Source of the DNA: Elmis aenea
Taxonomy: Eukaryota; Arthropoda; Insecta; Coleoptera; Elmidae
Reading direction: 5' to 3'
NCBI GenBank assembly: GCA_947652605.1
Contig: OX393579.1
Location: 39,686,970-39,750,969 of the forward strand
Length of the DNA: 64,000 bases
The position numbers and the translations under genes are program-made. Of this stretch, positions 11,801 to 23,638 are shown one piece after another. Every line of letters starts with the position of its first letter. The stretch's first letter is position 1. Under the pieces are notes generated by a model. That model was not told the origin of the DNA. It saw only the letters and a program-made list of their open reading frames with translations, and did no database searches.

Positions 11801-14557
11801 ACCGCTTGAGTTTCCTAAAATCAAATAAATTTGAAATCGGCTTAAATTTTTACACATTTTTTTTTTTTTTCATTTAACTGCTTTTGTAATAAGCAAGATA
11901 GCAATAGTGAAAAAATATAGTGTGACGTCTTGTTTGATCCTGTTGTATTAGGCTATTTTCAGAGGTCATGTGTATCCAAAGTTATGGTAACATTCCCATG
12001 AAATAGACATTGTCAGGTTTTAAACACAATAGAAAATCAATCATTTCATATGAAATAACTCTTGTCTTACCATCTATTATAATATTTTACAGGTGATATA
12101 CCCACTTACGGAAAATCTGGGAATCGAGAAGAAACTGAAGATATGTTAGATTTTGAAAAAGAATATCAAGAAACTGAAGTTGAACCAGAAGAAGAAGAAG
12201 TAGAAGAAGGAGGAAGATGGAATGCTGTCGATCCCAATCGTCTTCCAGAAGCTGTTGTTATAGCCCCCATTGAAATACCCATTCTTGATGAAGAACCTGA
12301 TGTTGGATCTGGCGTTGGGGCAGCACTCAAGCTCGCAATGAGCAAAGGATATCTGGACAAAGAAGAAAATGGTCGACCGTCTAATTCAAGGCTAGCACAT
12401 TTGCAAGCTCAGCATTATTCTATCGAAGACAAAAGTTACGGCGAAGATTTTGATCGTGGTAATCGTAGGGAACGTTATGCAGGACCCATATCTGATTTTA
12501 AAGAAAAAGACACCTTCAAGCCCAACGTAAAGCTGGATTATATTGATGATGAGGGACATATTCTTAATTCTAAAGAAGCCTTCCGTTACTTGTCACATAA
12601 ATTTCATGGTAAAGGACCAGGAAAAAATAAAATCGAGAAACGATTGAAAAAGACACAACAGGAAGGAGTGAGTATTTGTATTTTGTACAGGGTATTTTAT
12701 AAAGATAATTAATTAATTTGCCTTTGTTGTTTTTTTCCAAATTTCTTATTAAACTTTTATTTTAAAAAGCTTCAGTTTAAAAAATTGTTTTCAAGAATTT
12801 TAATGTACACTTTAATTGAGTGTTATTACAATTATGTGAATTTTGTTTATTTAAGGTGATTCATGTGATACTTTAATGGTGATTACTTTTTTAATTTGAT
12901 CTAAAAGAAATTTAAAACACCTTCACTAAAAAAATTACAAGTTTTGGTATTAGTGGATTCTTTAGAAAATTATGTATAGCAACAATTCACTATTGTTCTA
13001 CTTAAATATATTTACTCAATGTCAAAAAAATATATGTACAGGGTAGACCAACTTCGAATGTTTTACGGGGTATCTCGATTACCGTAGTAGATAGCGAAAA
13101 TCTGATTTCGATCTCTTGGGCTATTTTTTTGAAAAAATAAAGCCTATGAAATCAGATTTGTTCTATCGGATTCCATTGTGGCACTACAGACGAAAAATGA
13201 AATTTCATCATTTTAGAAAATTTGCTCAAACTCCTTTATTTATTAAATTAGAACAAAATGTTATAGACGTTTTCTATACAGATTTTTTTGCCTAATTTAA
13301 AAACAAAAGTAATTTTTTCTTAGCTACCTTGACTTTCGAGATATTAAGTAAACTTACATTTTTTAAATGGAAACCCTAGTCGGCCATGAAGTTATGTGAA
13401 AGAATATTTTTTCAGCTGTTCAAAAATATATAGTTTTATATATTTTTTGCAAAAAATAACCAAGATATGGCCAATTTTGTAAAAATTCGATCATCAAAGT
13501 ATGCCATGATTTCGTAAACAAGTGATGTTTGCTATTATTAAACAACTAAACATCATTGCCAAGTAAATTCTGCAGCAGCCGCTACGTTTTACCACTTACA
13601 AAGTAATATTCTAACATATTAAACTTTTCAAAGAGTTCAAATTTAGCCATGTTCACAATACCACAATAAACAGTTATAAAATACAAAATAATACACAGAT
13701 TTGCTTTAAAGTTGAAAAATTTACTTCGAAATGACGTTTAGTTGTTTAATAATTGCAAACATCACTTGTTTACGAAATCATGGCAAACTTTGATGATCGA
13801 ATTTTTACAAAATTGGCCATATCTTGGTTATTTTTTGCAACAAATATATAAAACCATATATTTTTGAAAAGCTAAAAAAATACTCTTTTCACATTAAGTC
13901 ACGGCCAACTAGGGTTTCCATTTAAAAAAATGTAAGTTTACTCCATATCTCGATAGTCAAAGTGGCTAAGAAAAAATTACTTTTGTTTTTAAACTAAGCA
14001 TAAAAATCTGTATAAAAAACCTATATAACATTTTGTTCTAATTTAATAAATAAAGAAGTTGTAGCAAATTTTCATAAATGATGAAATTTCAATTTTTGTT
14101 TGTAGTGCCAAAATGGAATCCGATAGAAATAATCTGATTGCATAGGCGTTATTTTCTCAAAAAAATAACTCAAGAGACCGAAATTAGATTTTCGCTTTCT
14201 ATTACGGTAACCGAGATACCTTGTAAAACATTCGAATTTGGTCCACCCTGTATATAATTAAAATATCTCTGAGGAATGAAATTAAGTGGGCCTAATAATT
14301 TTTGTGTATTAAGAACATATTTATTTCACAATTCGTTAAAGGATTCACTACTGGAACAACCATTTAAAAAATAATTAAATTTTTTTGTTTATTTTACTTT
14401 GTGTTTTTAGTTGATGAAAAAAATGAGTTCAACGGATACTCCATTAGGCACCCTGAATATGCTGCAAGCTAAACAAAAAGAAATGCAAACTCCATATATT
14501 GTCCTGTCTGGTGGCAAACATACACATTCAACATCTATAGCTAAGGCACGCCGATAA
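5861..14557 (+). CDS. SART1: U4/U6.U5 tri-snRNP-associated protein 1 (SART1/Snu66)
   Basis: This spliceosomal protein binds the U4/U6.U5 tri-snRNP before catalytic activation. Seven exons join in phase: 5861-6035, 6161-6624, 6753-6998, 7964-8402, 8456-8668, 12093-12667 and 14411-14557, giving 752 aa (human about 800). The N-terminus is basic and SR-like ([11 protein letters not shown]). The conserved blocks follow in order: [33 protein letters not shown] with [55 protein letters not shown], then [17 protein letters not shown] and [11 protein letters not shown] at the C-terminus. The acceptor before exon 5 is 8455; a nearer AG at 8440-8441 would hit a stop. Introns 3, 5 and 6 carry transposons. 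AATAAA signals lie at 14621 and 14672. Confidence 0.97.
7200..7886. mobile_element. hAT-like element in SART1 intron 3
   Basis: The ends are TACGGAAGGGCAACC and GGTTGCCCACCCCTG. The flanks AGCTAGAG (7192-7199) and AGCTGGAG (7887-7894) match at 7 of 8 bases. A GGCCC-rich interior and an inner palindromic insertion are present. No transposase is recognisable. Confidence 0.75.
7537..7720. mobile_element. Short inverted-repeat insertion inside the 7.2-kb hAT
   Basis: ATAATTATCATGGGCGT at the left is mirrored by CGCCCATGATAATTAT at the right. The interior is GGGAGGGC/CCTCCC rich. It looks like a MITE nested in the hAT. Confidence 0.6.
8697..9393. repeat. Foldback element, SART1 intron 5
   Basis: Long inverted arms: GTTGGCCAAAAG, AAAAAATGTTTTATATAAAA and GCTACGTTTTGACGTTCAT on the left recur inverted at 9270-9380. 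The arms are imperfect. There is no ORF inside. Confidence 0.75.
9390..11340 (-). pseudogene. RTE-like non-LTR retrotransposon remnant, interrupted
   Basis: On the minus strand, 11331-11119 reads [36 protein letters not shown], the region after the reverse-transcriptase core in RTE/jockey-like elements. It resumes below the inserted foldback: around 10020-9880 it gives a [19 protein letters not shown] stretch and around 9560-9400 a [15 protein letters not shown] tail. It is broken by stops and insertions. It lies antisense in SART1 intron 5. Confidence 0.75.
10031..11084. mobile_element. TA-flanked foldback element inside the non-LTR remnant
   Basis: The arms start CTGCGTCATTCAAAAAGTC and end GACTTTTTGAATGACGCTG, with TA on each side. 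Each arm carries TGGTGCATGGTCTAAAA and the CTAGATTTTAACGATTTTTG motif. The left arm holds an internal repeat of the same module (starting near 10330). It is non-coding. Confidence 0.85.
13039..14250. mobile_element. CAGGGTGGACC foldback family, copy 1 (SART1 intron 6)
   Basis: The ends CAGGGTAGACCAACTTCGAA and TTCGAATTTGGTCCACCCTG are flanked by TA. The inverted arms run for about 550 bp each (CGAGATA, AGATAGCGAAAATCTGATTT, AAACATCACTTGTTTACG motifs). Further copies are at 24908-29347 and 34494-36232. Confidence 0.88.
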
Positions 14558-14929
14558 TCAGTTATGGTAAAAATATAATATTCTTAGTTTAAAAGCAATG
14601 ATAATGTAATTTATAAAAATAATAAAAAGGTATGCAAAATGATTCTTTTTCTCTTATACTTTATGCGGATTAATAAAATGCTTTTACGATTTCATGCTTT
14701 ATTCTTATAAATTATTTTAAATATATTCATATAGGACAAGATATGAACATTATGGTGATAGTCTTTTTTTTTCTTATTACATAGTATACATCTTTTGATT
14801 GATTGTGATAAGAGATTTTAATTCTAAATCTGATTGTGCATTAAAAAAAATTAGCATACACAGAAAAATTTATTATTTTTCACAAAATCGTATTTGACTA
14901 AATAAAATGCGCTCACTGACCAATTGATA

Positions 14930-15165
14930 TTGGAAGAAAGTTGCAGGACAAGTCCATTTGAAGGCTATCCTGTCAAATGTCTCGAAAGAAATGCTCAAGA
15001 TGAGCAGAAAAGACATCAGAGCAGCCACAGGACACTGGGCTAAACAAACACTTCTACATAATAGAGACCGATATATGATATATGCGAGGATGAGGTGAAG
15101 AAGAAACTCTCACGTATTATGCCAGTGTGAAGTATTCACACTCTATCGGCATAGACTTCTATGGA
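14930..15165 (+). pseudogene. Non-LTR retrotransposon C-terminal fragment
   Basis: A plus-strand frame reads KMSRKDIRAATGHWAKQTLLHN, then after a frame change HVLCQCEVFTLYRHRLL. This order (LTGH-type helix followed by a CxxC..H-type knuckle) is typical of the tail of non-LTR retrotransposon proteins. It is broken by a stop and a frame change. Confidence 0.7.
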
Positions 15166-15181
15166 TGGAAAGAACCAACTA

Positions 15182-15898
15182 ACAAGGGAAGGTCACGATA
15201 CGTTGTCGCTAGAATTTGATTCCGGCTGTGTTTATTACATTAAGGGCATCAAAACTAAATGTTCTGCAAAGTTATACGTGCCACTGGTTATTACCTTCGG
15301 AAAAATAGGGGAAAAACTGAAAAATTGGTACAAAAAGGTCATTTTTGCGATCGCGTTGGCCATGAAACCGTCGGAGATAAAACCAAAATTTTTCAATTTA
15401 CCAATAGACGCATCCTTTGCAAGTTAAATAGTGCAAAGTTTTTGAAAAAATCTTGAGCGGTTCCGGAGAAAAACGTCAAAAACGAAACCTCCGCATAAGC
15501 GCTATGATTTGAGAAGTTGCCGTATATCTGTATTACTATATCTATGCGACTTGCATAGGCGTTTAACATAGGGAAAACCGTTTTGACAAAAGCCTCGTTT
15601 TTCGCGTTTTTCTTCGGAACCGTTTAAGATTTTTTCAAAAACTTTACACCATTTTACTTGGAAAGGATGCGCGCATTGGTAAATAGAAGAATTTCGATTT
15701 TGTCTTTGACGGTTTCATGGCCAACGCGATCGCAAATATTACTTTTATTAATCAGCTGTTCAGTTTTTCCCCTATTTTTCCGAAGATAATGGCCAGTGGC
15801 ACGTATAACTCTGGAAAACATTTAGTTTTGATGCCCTTGATGTAATAAACACAGCCGGAATCAAATTCTAGCGACAACGTATCGTGACCTTCCCTTGT
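15182..15898. repeat. Nearly complete palindromic foldback
   Basis: The left arm AAGGGAAGGTCACGATACG..GTCGCTAGAATTTGATTCCGG is mirrored at 15850-15896. Inner motifs GCGATCGCGTTGGCCATGAA and GTTCCGGAGAAAAACG are also mirrored. The arms are about 310 bp and the spacer about 100 bp. No protein is encoded. Confidence 0.85.
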
Positions 15899-15938
15899 AA
15901 GAATTTTTTATTTACTGTGAATGCAATTTTTGGTCGGC

Positions 15939-16195
15939 GTGAAGCCAGCAACGCGGCAATCGAACTACTAACTACGCGGACCATTGGAGTGGCGCCAGGT
16001 CTACGAGTTACTCATAATAACATAATAGATGTAACAAACTACCCCGTTCATGCATTTACAAAAAACTCGACCAAAATCGCTAGATGTCGATGTCATTCTA
16101 ATAGTCAAATTTTAAGTTTTTCCGTAGAAAACGAGATACGACTATTTTAGTTTATCTGTTATCACCTTATCACCCTCAAATTCATAGCGGCTCGT
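15939..16195. repeat. Inverted copy of the 22330-22610 segment
   Basis: GAAGCCAG, CGAACTACTAA, GTAACAAACTACCCCGTTCAT and ATCACCCTCAAATTCATAGC read here and recur as the reverse complement at 22330-22610. Similarity stops at GCGCCCTT on the side facing the C16orf89-like gene. Confidence 0.8.
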
Positions 16196-16654
16196 AGCGC
16201 CCTTGATTTTGAAAACGTTAAATAAGAAACGTTAACAGTAACAAATTAAACATCAAATCTGTACTTGCAGATTAATTTAATTAATATGTTTAATATTATC
16301 AATTGAGTGATACAAAAGCCAAATTTTTGTTTTTAAATTACATTAAGTGAACTACACATTGTTGGAGGCCATAGGAAATAATCAGTTTGCTTGCTATACC
16401 AGTGTACCTGCTATAAACGTTGTACCCACAACCTTTTATGTTTGATTAATGAAAGTATTGTTTCTCCTGGTGGACTTCAGAAAAACTACGTTATCTTCTC
16501 GCACCTCTTTCTAGATAAAATTATTTATTTAACGTAATAAGCTGGGAGTCGAGATGTTGCGACTTTTCAAGGGCGAGTCGAACCTGGTCTCTCCAAAGGC
16601 CCAAAAGGAGGTTTTCATCCTGGACAGGTACGTGTCTTAGAAGCATAAATTACC

Positions 16655-17285
16655 TTCATAACTCCGTTATTCGCGGTAAGAAAATTTTGATCCGGTGTTC
16701 AAAATGTAGCTAAAAATAAGGGCGCATCCGACGACGTATAGAAAGCGCAATTTGAAAACTTTTTGGTATCGAGATCCCGGCAAAATACGGGGTTCGCTCG
16801 GAAAATAAGAACATCTCGGTGTACGAAAAAATTAATGACTGTTATTTGCGGTAAGAAAATTTAATCCGGTGTTCAAATTATAGGTAAAAGAAGGGCGCAT
16901 CCGACGACGTATAGAAAGCGCAATTTGAAAACTTTTTGGTATCATCCACGTCCGTCCGAAAAAGTTCCTTTAAAATACGGAGGTCGCTCGGAAAATAAAA
17001 ATATCTCGGTCTACGAAAAGATCCATAACTCCGTTATTTGCGGTGAGAAAATTTTGATCCGGTGTTCAAAATGTAGCTAAGAGAAGGGCGCATCCGACGC
17101 CGTATAGAAAGCGCAATTTGAAAACTTTTTGGTATCATCCACGTCCGTCCGAAAAAGGTCTTTTAAAATACGGACTTCGTTTGGAAAATAAAACCATCTC
17201 GGTCTACCAAAAGATCCATAACTCCGTTATTTGCGGTGAGAAAATTTTGATCCGGTGTTCAAATTGTAGCTAAAAGAAGAAGTAA
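16655..17285. repeat. Tandem array, about 174-193-bp units
   Basis: About three and a half units, each with AACTCCGTTATTTGCGGT, GAGAAAATTTTGATCCGGTG and GGGCGCATCCGACG. GGTGTTCAA recurs at 16694, 16868, 17061 and 17254. It ends 93 bp before the stop codon of the C16orf89-like gene, close to its polyadenylation signal. Confidence 0.9.
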
Positions 17286-17377
17286 TAATCATTGTAAATA
17301 TGTTACTTGTATACTTTATTTTGTAAATTAGTTTTGCTAGCAGTATTACTTCAACAAATGTAAGAATTCACAAACAA

Positions 17378-19323
17378 TTATTTGTGTCTTAGAACCCAAA
17401 AATCTTTTTTCTTCCAAGGTTGTTCTAATAGATAACGTAAAATTACACTCAGTGTTGAAATCCCCAGTCCAGTTGTATGGTCGGTACATCCATAACTGAT
17501 TAAGTTAGTATCTCTTTTATGACGTTTAGCTATCATCTGATGTTCGTTATTGGAAATATTAAAAAGAAAGGTGGTAAAACAACCATTGTGGGTCTGTATG
17601 CGTAAGACATATTCTATCCATGTTTGTGGTAAAAATTCTGCAAATCCTTCATTTCCACAAAGAGTAACTGTAAAAACAACAAAAAATTAGACGTTTTACT
17701 CAAATATACATGTATTATTATAATACACTTATACGTTTTGTTAAATATGAAAACATTCACAATAACTCAACTCAAATATCTTAAGATAATTTTTAGTAGT
17801 ACCGCGATTTGCCTTAACTAGCTTTTAGCTTAAATAGTTATTCGCGCTAATGACTTGTAGCTATATCGAACATGACAGCTTAGTCAGTAGGTAATATGAA
17901 CGCTGTCATCTTGACCTGTGATCTTGGCACTTTATCGATAAACCTGTTAATGAATAAATAAATAGAATTACATCTTAAATTCAAAATAATGAATCTAATA
18001 AGACATTCGCAGATGAAGATTCTTAGATTCACCTAGTAAATTTGCAAATGATCATGATTCGCATCGCTAATAACAGGTTATTGGGTATTTTAAGTTCTCA
18101 TTTAACTGATCGGAATATGCTACATTTCAAAGTTCTTGGCTCCCACATTCTCTTAGTTCAATGGAAAGACATCTTACAATAACTTCAATGGCGTATTTTT
18201 TATGCGGAAGTTTTGTTGAAGATTAATTTGGTTTGGCACAGTTTAAATGACTTACTTTGTTCTAAAAGTAGATCATTTAAAATTTCTATGAACCCATATT
18301 CAGCATTTTTTCTTGCTTCCCATAAAATATATGAACAAAAAAGTTTGATTTGTTTGTAATAGGCTGTTTTATGGAGGCTGCAATTAAGAGCTCTAGCTAG
18401 TTGTAAGAAAAACAACCTAAAACAAGGTTTAATTATAAATCAAGTTCAATAAAAGAACGTTTAGTTTATATGATAAAATTATTTTATACCTGTGCGTCAT
18501 TCCGTATTGCGGATCCAGAAATTTATTATCTACCATCCTATAATTGCACTGTTTACTTATTACGCAGTCATGTAGTTTTGCAGATGCCTTATGAGTAATT
18601 AGCTGTTTCAAACATTGGTCAGAAAGGTTTTCAGGAAATCTACTTCTTAAAATGTAATTTAGATAACCGTCATAAGTATTGACATTATAAAGAGAACTGT
18701 TAATGTTAAAATTTGGATTTAATGAGCCCCTTTTAAATTTGATTTTATGTTTCCAAATTCCTGGTTTTAACAAACCTTCGGCAACTTAAACATTAAAGAA
18801 GGATATTCAGTATTGGTTCTTGTTTACACTAATAAATCAGTTTTAACATAAAAAAAAATTACAGCACGTGTACATTTCTTACATACATATATCGTGAGAG
18901 AAATGATTTCCATTCTCAAGGATATCAAGAAGAATTTTCGCCGTTTTTAGTTGCAAAGGTTTAATAATTTGATAGGCACCATCTAAGATATCAAGCTGAG
19001 CTAAAATATAAACATTTAAAATATAAATCACTTACACGATTCAAAAAAAATTTAAGAGAATGATTATTTATAGTCCCACTTCTATATTAAGTGGATGTAT
19101 ATGTATATGTGTGACTTCTGATGTAATAAGTTTAATGATAAATGTACTTACCATCTGCCAAAGTAATGGCTAAAAATGCATCCAAATTCATTTCATTCTT
19201 GTGTTCAAGAAAAAAGTCTAAACTTGAATCCAATGCCATGAAAACCCTTGATGTAATACTTTTGTTACTAAATAATGCAAGTGCATTGTAAAAAAGCATT
19301 GTATACCTCAGATATCGAAACAT
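17378..19323 (-). CDS. UPF0764 protein C16orf89 homologue (DUF4735 family)
   Basis: Five minus-strand exons join in phase to 343 aa: 19323-19152, 19000-18887, 18784-18490, 18416-18256 and 17667-17378 (stop at 17380-17378). Family landmarks are visible. There is a hydrophobic N-terminus (TMLFYNALALF, a possible weak signal peptide) and an LDSSLDFFLEH..EMNLDAF block matching the 'NLDG' region. A YGMTHRLFFLQLA block spans the exon 3/4 junction. The last exon holds ITLCGNEGFAEF and the C-terminal RHKRD..ISYGCTDHTTGLGI segment, comparable to the CSSHNTA region of the vertebrate protein. Molecular function is unknown; the vertebrate protein is described as secreted and thyroid-enriched. A minus-strand AATAAA lies at 17320-17315. 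Tandem-repeat blocks lie on both sides. The start is the first ATG; an upstream exon with a stronger signal peptide cannot be excluded. Confidence 0.85.
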
Positions 19324-21700
19324 GACTGAATAGATTGTTTAAATTTGGATTTTCAATTGAGTTAATACTGATACTGCTGGGTGTTTGTATATCATTACAT
19401 AGGCAACTCGTTTTTATATGAACATCCCAACTAAGGTAAGTAAAGCCGAGGCAAATCAGAGAAAAAAGTAAAAGAGTTTCACAACAGGTTTATTGGTGTG
19501 TAGTTGATTTAAGTAATTTCGGCGTCGCCCGTTCGTCACGTTTCTGTATTTTTAATCCTATTTTCATTGTGAACGGTAAACGATTGTTTAATATATTTTT
19601 TTAATTTCCGTGTTTTTCATTTTAATATAACCCGCACAAATACGAAATACAAAAAGATACAAAATAATCACGTTATTCGTTTTTCATGTACAAACTTATT
19701 ATGGCTTATTATGGTTGTTAATAGATATTTATATAATACAATTACTGCGAGTGCTTTAACGTGCGTATAAGTAAAAATACTAAAAACGCAAAATTTCATA
19801 ACGAATTAAACCTAATTGCATGTGTAGCGATAATCACTCAAGAATATTTCAAAATTATAGCCATAACGAAATTTGATTAATCTTAGTGCAACGTATTTTG
19901 TGCCGCATATTTTTAATTATTTTCGTGATAAAACATTGTTTTATTTTGTTAGAGTGAGAGTATTAAAGCGACGCCGCTGATTCAAAATAAAGTCGAATTC
20001 TTATTCAAAACACCTGTGAAAGACATAACTATTCATTTAAATTGAACAGTAGGATTGTTGACGTAAACATTCATGGGATATAAGTGAAATACTTATTTAC
20101 ATTTTATTAGAGAATGAAGATCTTTACAATGATTATAAAATTGTCGATTTTTATTGAAATAACTGTACTATGAAATGTACAAGTATATTAACAAAAATTT
20201 GCAAACATTAATGGAAAGTAATAAAGCAATTCTATTGTTAGGGAATAATTAATTTGGTCAATGTTGTTATTAAGTCAAATAATTAATCCGAATGACCTTG
20301 GATTAATTTAAATATACATTGGCACACATTTGAATAGTAAATATTACAATTTTTAGTTTGTGCGACATGTATATATAGGATATAGGTACCGAATCAACTA
20401 AATTCGCAAATATTAACCGCAGTGGAAATAATATTTGTCAACAAACGTGCGGTGCGCTTTTAATAGGTGGCACACACTTAAGCTAATTCATACTTCAGAT
20501 AATGCAAATGTGAATGCAAATGACGGTACACAAAAATCAAAATTGCACTGTTTTTGTTTTAACGCTTGAGGTATTGGTCATCAGTGTCGAGCATCTTATA
20601 AAGTGTGGTGCAGAAGTTGGCTACTATTGGCCATCCAAAAAGTCCACCAGGTAATTTTCTTTTTTTAAGTATACAGGGTGAGTCACGACGGACTCGTCGG
20701 AGTTTTATGGCGAAACGGTTTATATTTTCCAATTTCTGTCGCTGTCAAAATATGTAAGTCAATAAGGGCTACATTTTAAAAATATTTTCAAACATATAGG
20801 GTGCTCCAAAAAAGAGTGGCATATCAAAGTTATACTTTTTCTTATGGAACACCCTGTATATTTTTACATTTTTGGATTCCTCTTTAAATTTAATTCAAAA
20901 AATGTAAAAGGTCATATGGGTCTAAAGTCAACCGTTCTCGTGAAAATTGCATTTTCATGAAAATACAGTATTTTCAAAAATTTTCAACATTTACAAACTT
21001 TGAGAAGTCTGAAGAAATTCGCTTGGAGATAAGATTGACAATAGCTTATGTAACACTTTGCACCACCTATATTTTAAAAATATTATACAGGGCGTTTTTT
21101 ACGCTTGGTCAAACTTGTGAAACTTTAAACATCGATAACTCATTTTTTTTTAAATACAACACCCTTTTTTTTTTACACCGTCTTATAGAAAATTTAATTC
21201 TCTTTCGAAAACATTAATACTGTTTTATACCTAAAATTGATATTTTCGCTATTTCGCGATTTTATTGTTAATTATTAGGGCAAAGTAATATTTTCGAGTA
21301 GGCTATGAAAGTAGACAACGGTAATTTGAAACAATTGAAAGAAAGAACAAGGTTTAGTTTTATCTTTTGCCTACGCATTTTTGACATTTTTTTATAATGA
21401 AGAGCAATCTCACGTTTAAATCGAGATTTCTTAAAATTATTTATGCATTTATTTATTGGACCAGTATGATAAGATGATTACTAAATCCTATAAACCATTT
21501 TTTTTGTATGTTTATAATACGACACTCGGTTCTACCAAAATGTCTTTGCTCAAATTCTGGTTCCACGCATTTTGCAAACACTGTGTTTTATACAGTGTGC
21601 ACAATGTTTAATGTAAGTAAGTGTTTATGGTGTGTTAACTAAAATATAAATACACAGAAAATATTTCCAATTGGGACCGTAGCAACTTTAATTGAACATT
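19324..21700. other. Intergenic AT-rich stretch with scattered element ends
   Basis: This stretch lies upstream of the C16orf89-like gene. No coding region is supported. A solitary CAGGGTGAGTCACGACGG end lies at 20677 and a small inverted pair (AGGGTGCTCC / GGAACACCCT) around 20798-20856. The adjoining ACATTTTTGGATTCCTCTTTA also occurs at 32310 and, inverted, near 33430. The promoter of the gene should lie in the first few hundred bases. Confidence 0.5.
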
Positions 21701-21779
21701 TATAAAAATATTTCTAGTGATAACTAAAATGTATGTAATAATAATTCAAAAACAAAATGCATATCTCGTGTTCTAAGGG

Positions 21780-22480
21780 GGCACATTGAAATTCACTCGG
21801 GTTAATGTATTTGCATGACATCTCGCACCTATTCTCCAAATTTCCGAATCCGCATAAGGGCGCTACGACCATCCACAAGTACGAGGGTGATAAAATAAAA
21901 AAATCATAACTTGTTTCCTAGAGAGGTACGTTGAAATTCGACTACAGTCCCTGTATTTGATCGACATCAGACACCCTGAAAATTTGGCCGTGTTCCGAAT
22001 CCGCATAAGGGCGCTACGACCATCTACAAGTAAAAGGGTGATAAAATAAAAAAAATCATAACTCGTTTCCTAGAGAGGTACGTTGAAATTCGACTACAGT
22101 CCCTGTATTTGATCGACATCAGACACCTACCCTGAAAATTTGGCCGTGTTCCGAATCCGCATAAGGGCGCTACGACCATCCACAAGTACGAGGGTGATAA
22201 AATAAAAAAAATCATAACTCGTTTCCTAGAGAGGTACGTTGAAATTCGACTACAGTCCCTGTATTTGATCGACATCAGACACTTACCCTGAAAATTTGGT
22301 CGTATTCTGAATCCGCATAAGGGCGCTACGACCAGCTATGAATTTGAGGGTGATAAGTTGATAACTGATAAACTAAAATAATTCGTATCTCGTTTTCTAC
22401 GGAAAAACTTAAAATTTGAGTATTAGAATGACATCGAACACCTATCTAGCGATTTTGGTCGAGTTTTTTTTTAAATGTAT
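21780..22480. repeat. Tandem array, 151-156-bp units
   Basis: GGGCGCTACGACC recurs at 21858, 22009, 22165 and 22321. Units share GAGGGTGATAAAATAAAA, CGTTTCCTAGAGAGGTACG and TTTGATCGACATCAGACAC. Divergent half-related units flank both ends. The rightmost unit runs into the segment that is inverted at 15939-16195. Confidence 0.9.
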
Positions 22481-22619
22481 GAACGGGGTAGTTTGTTACA
22501 TCTATATTGTTATGCGTAACTCGTTGACCTAGCGCCAATCCAATGGTCCGCTGTAATTAGTAGTTCGATTGCCTCGTTGCTAGCTATGGTCATTTCTGGC
22601 TTCACTCAAGTAATCATTG

Positions 22620-23638
22620 TACTGAAGATATTTCACTTCGCATTTTTTTATACTGAGCATTCTTCTTTTTTAGCCTAGCATATTGATAGTTTTTACTATC
22701 TCGATTAATCCTAGACTATAAAAGAATTTATAATTTTAAATAATGAATTACTTGATCTATTGCAGTATTTTTTCGGCGAGACGTTGGTATTAGTGAGTTC
22801 TATGATTGATGAGCACCATCTAGTTTTCGAACTTTATATCGTGTATTATAACTAGCGCCATTAACGTGTACTGTTTGTGGTTATAACTGCGGACTTGAGA
22901 ATTGTTATAAGTTATAACCAAAGAAATTTGAATTTTACTGCTCGTTGAAGAGGTATGGGCTCATAGAACAGTGGTATGGTCTATCTATATTGTTATTTTT
23001 AAAATCTCAGTCTATTTTCTTAATTCTGCTTAATTGATTATAATTTTTTTATTATTAATTAGTGTAGCAACTGGTTAAAGTGTATAAGATAAGTAATTAT
23101 CAAAAATGCATGTGCTATTTTCAGTTATAATGATCAAATAACTTAATAATTACCCTAAGACATTGACGATTTCGCATGAATTTTGTCTTGTTGCCTCGAG
23201 AACTTGTTGCTTGGTAACAGCCCAATGCCATAAAGGTGAACTATTATTAACTTGTTTGTTGTTAACCTAAAGGCAACACGTTCGAGGGAGTTTAAAGACA
23301 AAATCATAAAAACGTATTAATGTACGAGGGACATTTATAAGTAATCAGATTTATTTAAATGTACGAATTGCAAATAATTATAAAAACTTTGTAGTCCACA
23401 GGGACTATAGTCATACAATTTTATATGAATAAAGATGACAAAACATTCATAAAAAGATTTTAAGTTCGAATTGTAAAATAGGCACAGAATACTTTTTTTT
23501 TTTTTTAAGCTGTATGCAGTAAGTTATGTACACTTTGTGTGTTTGGAAAAAACAGTTGACGCATTGAATATGTTTATATTGTTGCAATGTAATATTTAAT
23601 ACCAATAATATGTTTATAGAGCGGCTGCTGATATTACA
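22620..23638. other. Upstream region of the THAP-PHD gene
   Basis: AT-rich with no convincing ORF, element end or RNA gene. It presumably contains the 5' UTR and promoter of the gene starting at 23639. Confidence 0.4.

Noticed and set aside
15161..16150. Three plus-strand frames of 65-88 codons
   Set aside because: They fall in the arms of a near-perfect foldback and in the inverted repeat copy; no protein similarity was recognised.
22024..22275. 83-codon repetitive minus-strand frame
   Set aside because: It merely reads through the ~155-bp tandem units; the repeated peptide reflects DNA repetition.
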